The notes under the pieces are model-generated. The model did not search any database and had not been told where the DNA came from. It saw nothing but the letters and a program-made list of their open reading frames with translations. Positions 19,465 to 19,545 of a stretch of DNA of 19,545 nt are shown here, in pieces; position 1 is the first letter of the stretch; each line of letters starts with the position of its first letter. The stretch is taken from positions 1-19,545 of the forward strand of contig JALOBN010000044.1 in NCBI GenBank assembly GCA_023228245.1. The letters are read 5' to 3'. The translations under genes and the position numbers were made by a program. The stretch comes from Candidatus Pacearchaeota archaeon (GTDB taxonomy: Archaea > Nanoarchaeota > Nanoarchaeia > Pacearchaeales > GW2011-AR1).

Positions 19465-19545
19465 ATGGAAAACATATACGCAGCACTTTTGTTGCACAAA
19501 CTCGGCAAAGAGATTGACGAGAAAAATTTGAAAAGTGTTGTTGCA
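19465..19545 (+). CDS. rpl12: Ribosomal protein aL12 (P1), N-terminal part (3' truncated by window)
   Basis: Twenty-seven codons from ATG 19465 to the window edge: M-E-N-I-Y-A-A-L-L-L-H-K-L-G-K-E-I-D-E, the dimerisation helix start of archaeal L12/P1. Several copies bind the uL10 spine and recruit elongation factors. The gene follows rpl10 after 44 nt, with a clear SD (GGGAGG) 10 nt before the ATG, partly inside a hairpin. The remaining sequence is outside the window. Confidence 0.92.
   Translation, partial: MENIYAALLLHKLGKEIDEKNLKSVVA

Noticed and set aside
1..19545. CRISPR array, insertion sequence or integrated element
   Set aside because: No regularly spaced repeats, transposase or integrase-like frames were seen. 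The lipoprotein gene is the only foreign-looking gene, and it has no flanking repeats that I could find by eye.

Overview
The window is a dense, AT-rich archaeal chromosome segment. The evidence is archaeal translation and transcription genes (Rpo12, Spt5, eL40, eL43, aIF5A, prefoldin beta, SecE, uL1/uL10/aL12, Taw1), FtsZ with SepF, an S-layer C-terminus and an archaeosortase-type protein. Low GC, short genes, many small membrane proteins and the archaeosortase resemble DPANN archaea of the Pacearchaeota/Woesearchaeota type. That placement is inference from gene content, not from a search.

Layout. 1-5665 is a cell-surface and membrane region: the end of an S-layer protein, two related single-span surface proteins, a small-multidrug-export-family protein, an archaeosortase-like enzyme, a PAP2 phosphatase-like protein, a large acidic surface protein with a C-terminal tripartite anchor (a candidate archaeosortase substrate), and a four-span membrane protein. 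5662-13253 is one long minus-strand block. In transcription order it holds FKBP isomerase, ftsZ, a small unknown, secE, a 691-residue bacterial-style lipoprotein, spt5, rpl11, tRNA-Pro(UGG), rpl37Ae, rpoP, pfdB, sepF and a shortened dph2. 13304-17017 (+) holds eif5A, rpl40e, a site-2-type metalloprotease, a CmpB-family membrane protein and taw1. 17019-17613 (-) holds a small membrane protein and a CARF-like small protein. 17910-19545 (+) holds rpl1, rpl10 and the start of rpl12, cut by the window edge.

Regulatory architecture is unusually readable. Most gene starts sit about 24-26 nt after a TTTATAAA-like TATA box, so most mRNAs should be leaderless; this spacing corrects several start codons. 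Two divergent gene pairs share one palindromic TATA box placed exactly midway between the two ATGs. The exceptions carry leaders or Shine-Dalgarno sites: rpl1 (structured leader), rpl12 (SD inside a hairpin), and the CARF-like gene (strong SD). Convergent genes abut or overlap in all four cases.

Points most worth a second look: the lipoprotein gene lodged between secE and spt5; the Dph2 homologue lacking its first domain; the rpl1 leader fold; the mirror-symmetric bidirectional promoters; the archaeosortase and its nearby candidate substrate; and a 20-bp palindrome upstream of ftsZ. I found no CRISPR array, insertion sequence or rRNA.
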